Shown here in pieces: positions 1-7,076 of a DNA stretch of 8,029 nucleotides (its first letter is position 1; every line of letters starts with the position of its first letter). The stretch is from Bifidobacterium breve (GTDB lineage Bacteria > Actinomycetota > Actinomycetes > S36-B12). The notes beneath the pieces were generated by a model, which was given only the letters and a program-made list of their open reading frames with translations, was not told the origin of the DNA and did not search any database. The translations under genes were made by a program, and so were the position numbers. The stretch spans positions 1 to 8,029 of the forward strand of contig CAMDKJ010000073.1 in the NCBI GenBank assembly GCA_945900705.1, read 5' to 3'.

Positions 1-1454
1 GAATCAATTAGATCAACGGCGGCGAAGATCGAGATAAATCCTTCTTCACCGAGCACCAGTCGGTCCTTCAGTAAGTTCTCCGTGACATCACCCACGCTTG
101 AGCCGTCAACATAAACAAAGCCGACGGGTACGTAGCCGGTAATGGACGCCTTTCCATCAACGAGGTCAATAACCATGCCATCGTCAGCCAATAAGATTCG
201 GTCCGCGGCGATTCCGACGCCGCGGGCTATTTCAGCATTTGCCCGTAGGTGGCGCCACTCACCGTGAACCGGCAGCACGTGCCTTGGCTTGACGATGTTG
301 TACACATAACGCAACTCACCGGCTGCGGCATGACCTGAGACATGCACCAGCGCATTGCCCTTGTGGATGATATGCGCACCGAGTTTTGATAGTCCATTGA
401 TCACCCGGAACACCGCGTTCTCATTGCCCGGGATCAATGAAGAAGCAAGAACAATGGTGTCAGTTGGCCCGACACTAATTGGGTGATCTCGGTTGGCTAT
501 GCGCGAGAGCACCGCCATCGGTTCCCCCTGTGAACCGGTGCAGATCAGCACGGTCTCATCGTCAGGCAAATCCGCGAGGTCATCAACCGCAACCAAGAGC
601 CCGCCTGGAATCTGTAGGTATCCAAGATCCCGGGCGATACCCATATTTCGAATCATGGATCGACCCACCCACGCCACTTTTCGGCCATGCAGTGCAGCCA
701 TGTCGATCACCTGTTGCACTCGGTGAATATGTGATGCGAAGGATGCCACGATGATGCGGCCTTCGGCCCGGAGAAATACCGCATCCAAAACCGGGACGAT
801 ATCGCGCTCACTGGGGACAAAACCCGGGACTTCGGCATTGGTGCTGTCGATCATCAATAGATCAACCCCGGCGTCACCAAGTCGGGCGAATCCGTTGAGG
901 TCGGTAATCCTCATATCTAGTGGCACTTGATCCATTTTGAAGTCACCGGTATGAAGCACCACACCGGCCGGCGTGGTTATCGCAACCGCAAGTGCATCAG
1001 GTATGGAGTGGTTGACAGCCAAGAATTCAAGACTAAATGGACCAAACTTCTCGCGCTGGCCTTCTTTAACATCAAGGGTCACCGCTTTGATGCGGTGCTC
1101 CTTCAATTTGGCTTCGAGTAGTGCGAGAGTCAGGCGCGAACCAAGCAAAGGAATATCTTCACGCAACCGCAATAAATATGGTACTGCGCCGATGTGGTCT
1201 TCGTGGCCGTGCGTTAGAACAACACACTCGATATCAGCAAGGCGTTCCTTGATCGGCCCAAAATCAGGCAGAACCAGATCCACCCCTGGTTGTGACTCTT
1301 CAGGAAAGAGCACTCCGCAATCGACAATCAGCAACCGACCATCGAATTCAAAGACCGACATGTTACGACCAATTTCACCCAAACCACCTAGTGCGAAAAT
1401 TCGCAATCCGCCAGTTGGCAATGCGGGTGGGGAAGGTAGTTCACTTCTACTCAT
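1..1454 (-). CDS. rnj: Ribonuclease J (metallo-beta-lactamase/beta-CASP RNase), C-terminus cut by window edge
   Basis: Ribonuclease J is a cytoplasmic zinc-dependent nuclease with endonuclease and 5'-3' exonuclease activity, used in RNA maturation and turnover. The frame is open from the ATG at 1454 to the left edge, about 484 residues; actinobacterial RNase J is usually near 555-560, so roughly the last 70-75 residues are missing. The N-terminus carries the typical 'ALGGLGEIGRNM' segment. Metal-binding motifs are H82-x-H84-x-D86-H87 ('THGHEDH'), H149 ('NHSIPD') and H168-TG-D171. The beta-CASP part holds 'GSQGEPM', H371-VSG-H375 and H397 in 'PVHGEW'. The visible end ('LGEEGFISIF') enters the C-terminal domain. 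The start overlaps the dapA stop by 8 bases (ATGAGTAG), with only a weak purine stretch upstream, which suggests translational coupling. The order thyX-dapA-rnj matches M. tuberculosis. The family assignment is secure. Confidence 0.96.
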   Translation of the reverse strand, partial: MSRSELPSPPALPTGGLRIFALGGLGEIGRNMSVFEFDGRLLIVDCGVLFPEESQPGVDLVLPDFGPIKERLADIECVVLTHGHEDHIGAVPYLLRLREDIPLLGSRLTLALLEAKLKEHRIKAVTLDVKEGQREKFGPFSLEFLAVNHSIPDALAVAITTPAGVVLHTGDFKMDQVPLDMRITDLNGFARLGDAGVDLLMIDSTNAEVPGFVPSERDIVPVLDAVFLRAEGRIIVASFASHIHRVQQVIDMAALHGRKVAWVGRSMIRNMGIARDLGYLQIPGGLLVAVDDLADLPDDETVLICTGSQGEPMAVLSRIANRDHPISVGPTDTIVLASSLIPGNENAVFRVINGLSKLGAHIIHKGNALVHVSGHAAAGELRYVYNIVKPRHVLPVHGEWRHLRANAEIARGVGIAADRILLADDGMVIDLVDGKASITGYVPVGFVYVDGSSVGDVTENLLKDRLVLGEEGFISIFAAVDLID

Positions 1455-2361
1455 CGGAGAACCCGCTGACCAAGCCGGCGGCAAGATCAGCGCGCAGCAC
1501 GGCCAATTGCGCCGCGCTCGCATCAACCAAGGGCAACCGCACCGGGCCGGCGGGAAGGCCGAGCTCACCGAGCGCCGCCTTAATCAAAATTACCCCTTGG
1601 GTACGAAACACCCCGGTGTACACCGGTAGCAAACTCTGATTAATTTCACGGGCTTTCGTTACGTCGCCAGCGGCATAGGCCATTGCCATCTGCTTAAGCC
1701 GATCTCCGACTAAGTGACCAACAACTGAGATCATCCCGGCGGCACCAAGTGCAAGTAGCGGCAGATTCAAAATATCGTCACCGGAGTACCAAGCTAGGTC
1801 GGTTCGTGCCATCCCCCATTGGCTCGCGTCGAGATCACCCTTAGCGTCCTTATAGGCAATAACCCGCGGATGCTCGGCGATGCGAACCAAGGTTTCAGTT
1901 TCGATCGCCACCCCGGTGCGCTTTGGGATGTCATAGACAATAAGTGGAAGATCTGTTGCATCAGCTATCGCTTTAAAATGCTGGATAAGTCCCTCTTGCG
2001 GCGGGCGGTTGTAGTACGGACTGACCGCCATCACCGCGTGGGCACCAACTTTTAGGGCACCCTTGGCGCTGAACACCGAGTGGGCCGTGTCATTTGACCC
2101 GACTCCGGCAACCAACGTCGCACGATCCCCAACGGCCTCAACTACCACCCGGATCAGATCGAAGTTTTCTTCATCAGTTGTCGTGGCTGACTCACCGGTG
2201 GTGCCATTGATGATCAAGCCGTCGTGCGCCAAGTTGTCAACCAGATGGGTGGCCAAACGCTGGGCACCAGCAAGGTCAACACTGCCATCGGCATGCATCG
2301 GGGTGATCATCGCCGTCAACATCACCCCAAAGGGGTGGCTAGCAGTACTAGGACCGGGCAT
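1447..2361 (-). CDS. dapA: 4-hydroxy-tetrahydrodipicolinate synthase (DHDPS)
   Basis: DapA condenses pyruvate with L-aspartate semialdehyde, the first committed step to diaminopimelate (peptidoglycan) and lysine, in the cytoplasm. The 304-residue product is a full-length (beta/alpha)8 barrel. Aligning by eye to E. coli DapA gives a constant offset of 10: Schiff-base lysine K171 ('AYKDAKGD'), catalytic triad T54 ('GTTGES'), Y143 and Y117 ('PYYNRP'), and the carboxylate-binding R148 ('YDIPKRTG'). The Asp in 'YDIP', where E. coli has Asn, is as I recall it from other actinobacterial DapA proteins. The ATG at 2361 gives an N-terminus ('PFGVMLTAMITP') that fits the family. No clear Shine-Dalgarno sequence precedes it, but it follows the thyX stop after 15 bases, so co-transcription and coupling are likely. 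Nothing is missing or broken. Confidence 0.96.
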   Translation of the reverse strand: MPGPSTASHPFGVMLTAMITPMHADGSVDLAGAQRLATHLVDNLAHDGLIINGTTGESATTTDEENFDLIRVVVEAVGDRATLVAGVGSNDTAHSVFSAKGALKVGAHAVMAVSPYYNRPPQEGLIQHFKAIADATDLPLIVYDIPKRTGVAIETETLVRIAEHPRVIAYKDAKGDLDASQWGMARTDLAWYSGDDILNLPLLALGAAGMISVVGHLVGDRLKQMAMAYAAGDVTKAREINQSLLPVYTGVFRTQGVILIKAALGELGLPAGPVRLPLVDASAAQLAVLRADLAAGLVSGFSDE

Positions 2362-2376
2362 GGGTGAAGGCTATCG

Positions 2377-3111
2377 TCAAGGCGCAACGCGCCCAGCGGC
2401 GACAAACGCTGCATGCGTAAGGGGCATCAACTCCGCCCACTTCTCCTCATACTTTTCAGCCACCATCTCGATCTCGCGCTGCGGGTACGACGGGTACTGG
2501 GAGGCCTCCGCCTTGCGCCTAAGGGACAGGAAATTCATCAGCGCCCGAGCGTTCATGGTCACATATGCGCTCGAATAAATCGAAACCGGAAGCACCATGC
2601 GCGCCACCTCGCGGGCGATGCCGGCCGCTAGTAAATCTTGGTAAGCCACATAGGACTGCCGGCAAGACTCACGCATAGTGGATTCGATCAAATCGTATTG
2701 CCCATCATCTCCGGGTAAAAATTCGTAAGAGCCCGTCTTACCGACCTGAAGTACATTGCGCGTTCGATCAGGAACATAAAAAACCGGCTGCAACTCGCGG
2801 TAGCGGCCCGACTCCTCGTTATAACTGGCAACCCGATGGCGCATATGCTCACGCCAGACAAAAATTGGTGCCTGCACGAAGAAGGTCATTGAATTGTGTT
2901 CGAATGGGCTACCGTGACGCTCGCGCATCAAATAACTGATCAGCCCTTTAGCCGAGGCGGGGTCGGCGTTTAGATCATCGAGTGATTGCTCACCGACGGT
3001 TGACACCCGGGCCGCGAAGGCTACATCGGCGTCACTTGCGCCCGCTCGAACTAGTTCTACGGTGACGTCGCTGCGAAATAGCAGCTCGGGAATCTCAATC
3101 ACGTGGGTCAC
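2377..3111 (-). CDS. thyX: Flavin-dependent thymidylate synthase ThyX
   Basis: ThyX makes dTMP from dUMP using methylene-tetrahydrofolate as carbon donor and FAD/NADPH as reductant, so unlike ThyA it releases tetrahydrofolate. The 244-residue product carries the family signature RHRx7S as R91-H92-R93 to S101 ('RHRVASYNEESGR'), the FAD/dUMP-binding element. Also typical are 'SPFEHNSMTFFVQAPIFVWREHMR' features (given here only as the region of residues 68-91) and the C-terminal 'NARALMNFLSLR' helix, whose arginines bind nucleotide in known structures. The start is a GTG at 3111 with no good Shine-Dalgarno site; a second in-frame GTG lies three codons on. It is the first gene of the probable thyX-dapA-rnj operon, so its promoter should lie upstream of 3111, largely within the divergent acetyltransferase gene. 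Length is normal for actinobacteria. Confidence 0.96.
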   Translation of the reverse strand: MTHVIEIPELLFRSDVTVELVRAGASDADVAFAARVSTVGEQSLDDLNADPASAKGLISYLMRERHGSPFEHNSMTFFVQAPIFVWREHMRHRVASYNEESGRYRELQPVFYVPDRTRNVLQVGKTGSYEFLPGDDGQYDLIESTMRESCRQSYVAYQDLLAAGIAREVARMVLPVSIYSSAYVTMNARALMNFLSLRRKAEASQYPSYPQREIEMVAEKYEEKWAELMPLTHAAFVAAGRVAP

Positions 3112-3124
3112 CCTATCGGGGAGC

Positions 3125-3128
3125 AGGA
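3125..3128 (+). promoter_or_regulatory. Shine-Dalgarno-like AGGA before the GNAT gene
   Basis: AGGA lies 9 bases before the GTG at 3138, with a GGGGAG stretch a little further upstream (3118-3123). It favours GTG 3138 over the later in-frame GTG codons at 3144 and 3177. The site falls in the 26-base gap shared with divergent thyX. Confidence 0.4.
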
Positions 3129-3137
3129 CCGAAACCG

Positions 3138-3728
3138 GTGTTGGTGCGCGCGTCTACGACACGGCACAATGTATTCGTGCCGACCGGAGTAAGACCTGCC
3201 CGAACCTCAGATGTTGATGACATCGCTGCGGTCCAAATCCGGTCTTGGCAGGTTAACTACTCGAGTATTTTGCCCGCGGCTGAACTTGCAGCCCTTGATC
3301 GAGGTGACCTAGCTCTCACTTGGGCATCAGGAATCTTGAACCCCCCGACACCAAACCACCGCCTCATGGTCGCACTCGATGGCTCAAGTGGCTCCGATGC
3401 GCTGGTCGGCTACGCCGCCTTCGGACCCAGTAATGATCCAGATGCTGGCCCCACCACCGCAGAGTTGCTCGCCCTAGTTGTTGATCCGGATTGCATACGT
3501 CAAGGGCATGGGTCAAGGCTCCTGGCTGCCACCGTTGATCATTTGCGTGCTAGCGGAAGCCAGACACTAATTACTTGGCTCCCGTTGGCCGATGAACTTT
3601 CAAGGGCATTTTTCCTCGCAAGTGGTTGGGGCCCGGACTCGGCATACCGCGATCGCTTCATCAGCGATGACACAGTGCTGCGCGAAGTGCGACTGGTAAC
3701 CGATATCGGGATCGAGTCTTCGGAGTAA
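3138..3728 (+). CDS. GNAT family N-acetyltransferase, substrate unknown
   Basis: This is a predicted cytoplasmic acetyl-CoA-dependent N-acetyltransferase of 196 residues. The GNAT fold starts at about residue 18 ('VRPARTSDVDDI', strand 1 and helix 1). Motif A follows as 'ELLALVVDPDCIRQGHGSRL', where R121-Q122-G123-H124-G125 forms the pyrophosphate-binding loop. A motif-B-like segment 'RAFFLASGWGPD' lies near residues 156-167. The length is normal for a single-domain GNAT. The GTG at 3138 is chosen because of the upstream AGGA; it adds a 17-residue lead before the fold, so GTG 3144 or 3177 cannot be excluded. The gene is divergent from thyX and convergent with the downstream oxidase, so it is probably a single-gene transcript. 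The context gives no substrate: small molecules, peptides and protein N-termini are all possible. Confidence 0.85.
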   Translation: MLVRASTTRHNVFVPTGVRPARTSDVDDIAAVQIRSWQVNYSSILPAAELAALDRGDLALTWASGILNPPTPNHRLMVALDGSSGSDALVGYAAFGPSNDPDAGPTTAELLALVVDPDCIRQGHGSRLLAATVDHLRASGSQTLITWLPLADELSRAFFLASGWGPDSAYRDRFISDDTVLREVRLVTDIGIESSE

Positions 3729-3866
3729 AGAATAGCCCGGCGGTCCCCCGTGCCCGCCGGCCTGCACCTAAATTCGCGCGCTTTCAGGCTAACAGCGCAC
3801 CCCGGCTTTGTCCCCGTTTCGGGAGTTACTGGGCAGGTTTTGCTCGCGCCCCCTCACGCTAAGCAC
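3729..3866. other. Convergent intergenic region, no gene seen
   Basis: This spacer of about 138 bases separates the 3' ends of the GNAT gene and the FAD oxidase gene. Besides the hairpin at 3735-3762 it holds a weaker inverted repeat, GCGCT (3778-3782) and AGCGC (3794-3798), with an 11-base loop that could serve oxidase transcripts arriving from the right. A short plus-strand frame spans the region and runs into the oxidase gene, but it shows no recognisable protein features. I see no tRNA-like fold or repeat array. Confidence 0.5.
3735..3762 (+). terminator. GC-rich hairpin after the GNAT gene, possible terminator
   Basis: A perfect 7-bp inverted repeat, CCGGCGG (3737-3743) and CCGCCGG (3754-3760), encloses a 10-base loop. 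A further G-C pair (3735/3762) is possible past one C-C mismatch. It begins 8 bases after the GNAT stop codon. No T-run follows, so it is not a classical intrinsic terminator; U-poor hairpins at gene ends are common in actinobacteria. It lies between convergent genes and may act in either direction. Confidence 0.4.
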
Positions 3867-5540
3867 TTAATCCGCGACTTGAATAAGTACACCCGGGTTC
3901 ATGATCCCCGTTGGGTCAAGCTCAGATTTGATGGCCCTCAATAGCCCCATCCCAACCGGGCCAACTTCGGCACCTAGCCATGGTGCGTGATCGCGGCCAA
4001 TAGCGTGGTGGTGGGTAATTGTGCCCCCTGCCGAATGCAATGCAGAACTAATCGCTGCTTTCGCTGCCACCCAACGTTTGATGGAGCCTGCTCCTCCGCT
4101 ATCGATTACGGTGAAGTAAAGCGAGGCTCCCGTCTCATAGACATGCGAGATATGCGACATGACATACGGGGTGTGTTCAGGGTCAACCAGCGCGGCAAGA
4201 GCTGCCCGCCGTGCAACCTCATGAAGCTTGGGCAGTTCGACCCAAGAGGTTGCGGTCTCGAAGGTTTCAACCAGGTAGCCACTGTCTAGCAGCGTGTCAC
4301 GTAAGTAAGGGCCCGAGTACCGGCCATGCTCCCAAGTTGAACCTACGCCCTTGCCTATCGAAACTACGCCGAACTTCTTCAAAACCGCCCACGCAGCATC
4401 GCGCCGCGCGGTCAAAATCGCCGCGGAATGCTCCTCCCAGCCCATAATCAAGAGTGCACCCTGGCCTACTCCGCGGGCTGCTAAATACCGGTCAAATATT
4501 TTGCGTTTAACTCCTACGGGCCCCGACATCGCAAGTGTTGCAACGGTTTCTGCCTCATCCGAAAGCCGTATCACCGCACTGGTTAACCCAAGTTGAGCCA
4601 GCTCGCGGCAGGCATCAATACCTGCTGCAAGGCTAGGGGCAATCGCCCCTTCATAGCGACGGGCGATCGCAAGGCGCCGCACCCGCAGGGTGATTTCGGT
4701 GATGACGCCAAATGCTCCCTCGCTTCCAAGGGCAAGTTGCATCAAGTTTGGCCCAGCAGCACTCGCCGGCACCCGGCCCGCGGACCAAGTGCCAATTGGC
4801 GTGGCGAGAGTCACCGACTCAATCATGTCGTCAATTCGGCCATAACCAGTTGATGCTTGCCCGGCGGATCGAGTTGCCGCATACCCGCCGATGCTCGCAC
4901 GCTCCCATGACTGAGGTAGGTGACCAAGGGTGAACCCGCGGGCGCCCAGCAGGCGTTCTAGAACCGGCCCGGTCATTCCCGGTTGCACTCGTACCAGACC
5001 CGACACCTCATCTAGTGAGACGAGAGCACTGAGTTCGTCCAAACTGATAACGATGCCAATCGGGTCGGCTGGTCTGGTGACTCCCCCAACAACCGAGGTG
5101 CCCCCGCCATACGGCACCACCGATATCCGGTGCGCAACGCAGATGCGAAGCACCTCCAACACTTGATCATGGCTTGTTGGCTGCAACACGGCGGCTGGCA
5201 CGGTGCTGGTATCGGCGCCACGCCGGTGGAGCATGTCGACATAAGACATCCCTCGGCTGTGTAGCAGCCGGGCCATGGGATCAAGTAGTACCTGCGACTC
5301 ACCGACCGCAGCAATCAAGGCCGCGAGCACGGCGGCCGGGAGCCTGAACTCCGGGACCAAATCCTTGGCCACCGGTGTCAGCGCAACGGGCACACCGGCT
5401 CCAACCTGGGATTCCAAGAACGCCTGGGCGAGCTGGCTCAGGGCCACCGGCTTAGGCGACCTCCCCCAACGGGTGAACCGATCAGTGCTGTCCGGGGTCA
5501 GTGCTAGGGGGTTAACGGTCACTATGAAAGCCTGACACAT
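3867..5540 (-). CDS. FAD-binding oxidase, alkyldihydroxyacetonephosphate synthase-like
   Basis: This is a predicted flavoprotein of the PCMH/VAO superfamily, closest by motif to alkyl-DHAP synthase (AGPS), which swaps the acyl chain of acyl-DHAP for a fatty alcohol to form an ether bond. From ATG 5540 it has 557 residues. The FAD-binding loop is 'PYGGGTSVVGG' (from P143), followed by 'TRSAGQASTGYGRIDD' (223-238). The C-terminal cap holds Y412-L-R414-D, Y475 ('SLYFTV') and a triple histidine at 510-512 ('TITHHHAIGR'). These resemble the catalytic Arg, Tyr and His residues of eukaryotic AGPS. The start is set by GGGAGGAAG at 5552-5560 on this strand, 11 bases before the ATG. An in-frame GTG at 5522 is an alternative; an ATG at 5606 would overlap glpD and is unlikely. 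The divergent neighbour GlpD makes DHAP, which supports a glycerolipid-linked role. A 2-hydroxyacid dehydrogenase-like activity remains possible, since bacterial homologues are mostly uncharacterised. Confidence 0.88.
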   Translation of the reverse strand: MCQAFIVTVNPLALTPDSTDRFTRWGRSPKPVALSQLAQAFLESQVGAGVPVALTPVAKDLVPEFRLPAAVLAALIAAVGESQVLLDPMARLLHSRGMSYVDMLHRRGADTSTVPAAVLQPTSHDQVLEVLRICVAHRISVVPYGGGTSVVGGVTRPADPIGIVISLDELSALVSLDEVSGLVRVQPGMTGPVLERLLGARGFTLGHLPQSWERASIGGYAATRSAGQASTGYGRIDDMIESVTLATPIGTWSAGRVPASAAGPNLMQLALGSEGAFGVITEITLRVRRLAIARRYEGAIAPSLAAGIDACRELAQLGLTSAVIRLSDEAETVATLAMSGPVGVKRKIFDRYLAARGVGQGALLIMGWEEHSAAILTARRDAAWAVLKKFGVVSIGKGVGSTWEHGRYSGPYLRDTLLDSGYLVETFETATSWVELPKLHEVARRAALAALVDPEHTPYVMSHISHVYETGASLYFTVIDSGGAGSIKRWVAAKAAISSALHSAGGTITHHHAIGRDHAPWLGAEVGPVGMGLLRAIKSELDPTGIMNPGVLIQVAD

Positions 5541-5543
5541 ATG
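5538..5543. promoter_or_regulatory. Back-to-back divergent start codons (CATATG)
   Basis: The palindrome CATATG contains the oxidase ATG on the minus strand (5540-5538) and the glpD ATG on the plus strand (5541-5543), with no base between. If both starts are right, each promoter and leader lies inside the other gene. I see no convincing -35/-10 pair for either direction. Confidence 0.5.
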
Positions 5544-7076
5544 AGCGTGGACTTCCTCCCGGTGGGTGATCCACTGGCCGACCTCTCCCCCGCGCGCCGC
5601 CGCCAAGATGTTAGCGCCCTCGCGACCACCGTTTTTGACGTCATTGTCATTGGCGGTGGCATCACCGGAGCAGGGATAGCGCTAGATGCCGCAACCCGCG
5701 GCCTTTCGGCCGTGCTACTCGAGTCCAATGATCTGGCATTTGGCACTTCGAGGTGGTCGAGCAAGTTGGTGCACGGAGGCCTTCGGTATCTAGCAAACGG
5801 ACAAGTTGATGTCGCCTGGGAGAGCGCCGTAGAGCGCGGCCACCTGATGACAAATATCGCCCCCCATCTAGTGCACGCGCTCGCACAAGTGGTGCCGATC
5901 ATGAACGACACCAGCTTTGGCTCAGCGGTTCTGACTCGCGCGGGCTTCGCGGCCGGTGATGCACTGCGCGCACTTTCTCGTACCAGCAGACAGGTGCTGC
6001 CCGGGGCACATGTAATTAGCCCCGCAAAGACCCGCCGATTGCTGCCGGCCATTGATGGTGCGCGGGTGCGCGGTGGGTTATTGGCTTGGGATGGACTCTT
6101 GGAAGACGATGCCCGCCTAGTGGTCGCGGTTGCCCGAACAGCCGCCGCCTACGGTGCACGGATTCTTACCGGATACCGAGTCTTGTCCGCCGACGGTATG
6201 AGTGTCAGCGTCGTCAACGACGAGAATGAGCAAATCGAGGTACACGCCAAACACGTGATCAGTGCAACAGGGGTTTGGGCTGAAGCATTTGACCCCCAGG
6301 TCGTAATCACCCCATCGCGCGGGACCCATGTGGTGCTGCGCGCTGAGACATTGCAACGACCGCGAGCCGCGATGACAATTCCAGTCCCTGAAATGCACGG
6401 GCGCTACTGCTTTGTATTGCCCAGACCAGATGGTCTACTACTTGCGGGTATCACCGATATTGATGAACCCGGCCCGATTGCCGATGTGCCGTACCCACCC
6501 CAGGAGGACATCAACTGGATCTTGGCGCAAGTTTCCCGCGTGTTGCAGACTCCGGTCACCGCAAGTGACGCCGTGGGAGCCTTCACCGGGCTGCGCCCAT
6601 TAGTGGCACCACCACAAGCCCCTAATGGTGAGACCTCAGACATCTCGCGCCGACACTTGGTACGCCGCGGCGAAAGCGGTGTCATCACGGTAACCGGGGG
6701 CAAACTCACGACGTACCGACGAATGGCCCAAGATGCCGTCGATCTGATCAGTGACAAACCCTGCCGAACCACGCAGGTCGCTCTCGTAGGCGCCGGGGCA
6801 GCACCTCCCGCACTAGCGCTACCCGCCCGTTTGATCCGTCGATATGGTGCCGAGGCCGCGCGGGTTGCCTCACTTGCCGATGAACACCCTGAGCTGCTTG
6901 AACCGCTTACCCCGGAAGTCGGGGTCCGCGGTGTTGAACTGGTTTTCGCGGTTCGCTGCGAAGGTGCCCGTTCAATTCACGATGTTCTAGAACGGCGGAC
7001 CCGGCTCTCAATGGTGCCTAGTGACCTTGCTGCCGCAGCGCCACGTGCGAAGGAAATCCTTGACGAATACACCTGA
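5541..7076 (+). CDS. glpD: Aerobic glycerol-3-phosphate dehydrogenase (FAD)
   Basis: GlpD oxidises sn-glycerol-3-phosphate to DHAP with FAD and passes electrons to the quinone pool at the inner face of the membrane. The product has 511 residues, normal against 501 in E. coli. The N-terminal Rossmann motif is 'IGGGITGAG' (37-45), followed by 'GTSRWSSKLVHGGLRYL' (68-84). Substrate-side segments are 'PSRGTH' (258-263), 'DAVGAFTGLRPL' (343-354) and 'VTGGKLTTYRRMAQDA' (384-399). A helical C-terminal domain ends in 'VLERRTRLS' (482-490). The RW in 'GTSRWSSK' marks a subfamily distinct from the E. coli type. ATG 5541 is preceded by a weak GAAAG 10 bases upstream; GTG 5547 or 5562 are alternatives, because the conserved fold begins only near residue 17. 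The gene overlaps azlC at its 3' end, so the two are probably co-transcribed. Glycerol-3-phosphate oxidation fits with the divergent AGPS-like gene. Confidence 0.94.
   Translation: MSVDFLPVGDPLADLSPARRRQDVSALATTVFDVIVIGGGITGAGIALDAATRGLSAVLLESNDLAFGTSRWSSKLVHGGLRYLANGQVDVAWESAVERGHLMTNIAPHLVHALAQVVPIMNDTSFGSAVLTRAGFAAGDALRALSRTSRQVLPGAHVISPAKTRRLLPAIDGARVRGGLLAWDGLLEDDARLVVAVARTAAAYGARILTGYRVLSADGMSVSVVNDENEQIEVHAKHVISATGVWAEAFDPQVVITPSRGTHVVLRAETLQRPRAAMTIPVPEMHGRYCFVLPRPDGLLLAGITDIDEPGPIADVPYPPQEDINWILAQVSRVLQTPVTASDAVGAFTGLRPLVAPPQAPNGETSDISRRHLVRRGESGVITVTGGKLTTYRRMAQDAVDLISDKPCRTTQVALVGAGAAPPALALPARLIRRYGAEAARVASLADEHPELLEPLTPEVGVRGVELVFAVRCEGARSIHDVLERRTRLSMVPSDLAAAAPRAKEILDEYT
5552..5560 (-). 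promoter_or_regulatory. Strong Shine-Dalgarno for the AGPS-like oxidase, inside glpD
   Basis: GGGAGGAAG on the minus strand (plus strand CTTCCTCCC) ends 11 bases before the oxidase ATG at 5540. It is the best ribosome-binding site in the window, although the spacing is slightly long. It lies over glpD codons 4-7, so the oxidase leader is antisense to the start of the glpD coding region. Confidence 0.55.
7049..7056 (+). promoter_or_regulatory. Shine-Dalgarno GAAGGAAA deciding a TTG start for azlC
   Basis: GAAGGAAA ends 3 bases before TTG 7060, and its AAGGA core is 5 bases before it, which is near-ideal spacing. It lies inside the last codons of glpD. The earlier GTG codons at 7021 and 7045 have no comparable site. 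Confidence 0.5.

Noticed and set aside
973..1629. Long plus-strand open frame (218 codons) over rnj and dapA
   Set aside because: It is antisense to two well-supported genes, has low-complexity Arg/Ser/Pro-rich composition, and shows no domain features.
2063..2578. Plus-strand frame of 171 codons across dapA and thyX
   Set aside because: It crosses the boundary of two clear minus-strand genes and shows no recognisable motif; it is a shadow of GC-biased codon use.
3168..3173. TACATT (minus strand) as a -10 box for thyX
   Set aside because: No -35-like hexamer sits at suitable spacing, and it would lie inside the GNAT coding region with a leader of about 50 bases; too weak to annotate.
3750..3944. 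64-codon plus-strand frame in the convergent spacer
   Set aside because: It runs into the conserved 3' end of the oxidase gene on the other strand, includes part of the hairpin, and has no recognisable protein features.
5541..5606. 22-residue N-terminal extension of the AGPS-like oxidase to the ATG at 5606
   Set aside because: It would overlap glpD by 66 bases antisense. The residues (start 'MAAARGGEVG') do not resemble the family, and a strong ribosome-binding site supports the ATG at 5540 instead.
5522..6052. Minus-strand frame of 176 codons inside glpD
   Set aside because: It is antisense to the conserved FAD-binding half of glpD, with Ser/Arg/Pro-rich sequence and no family features.
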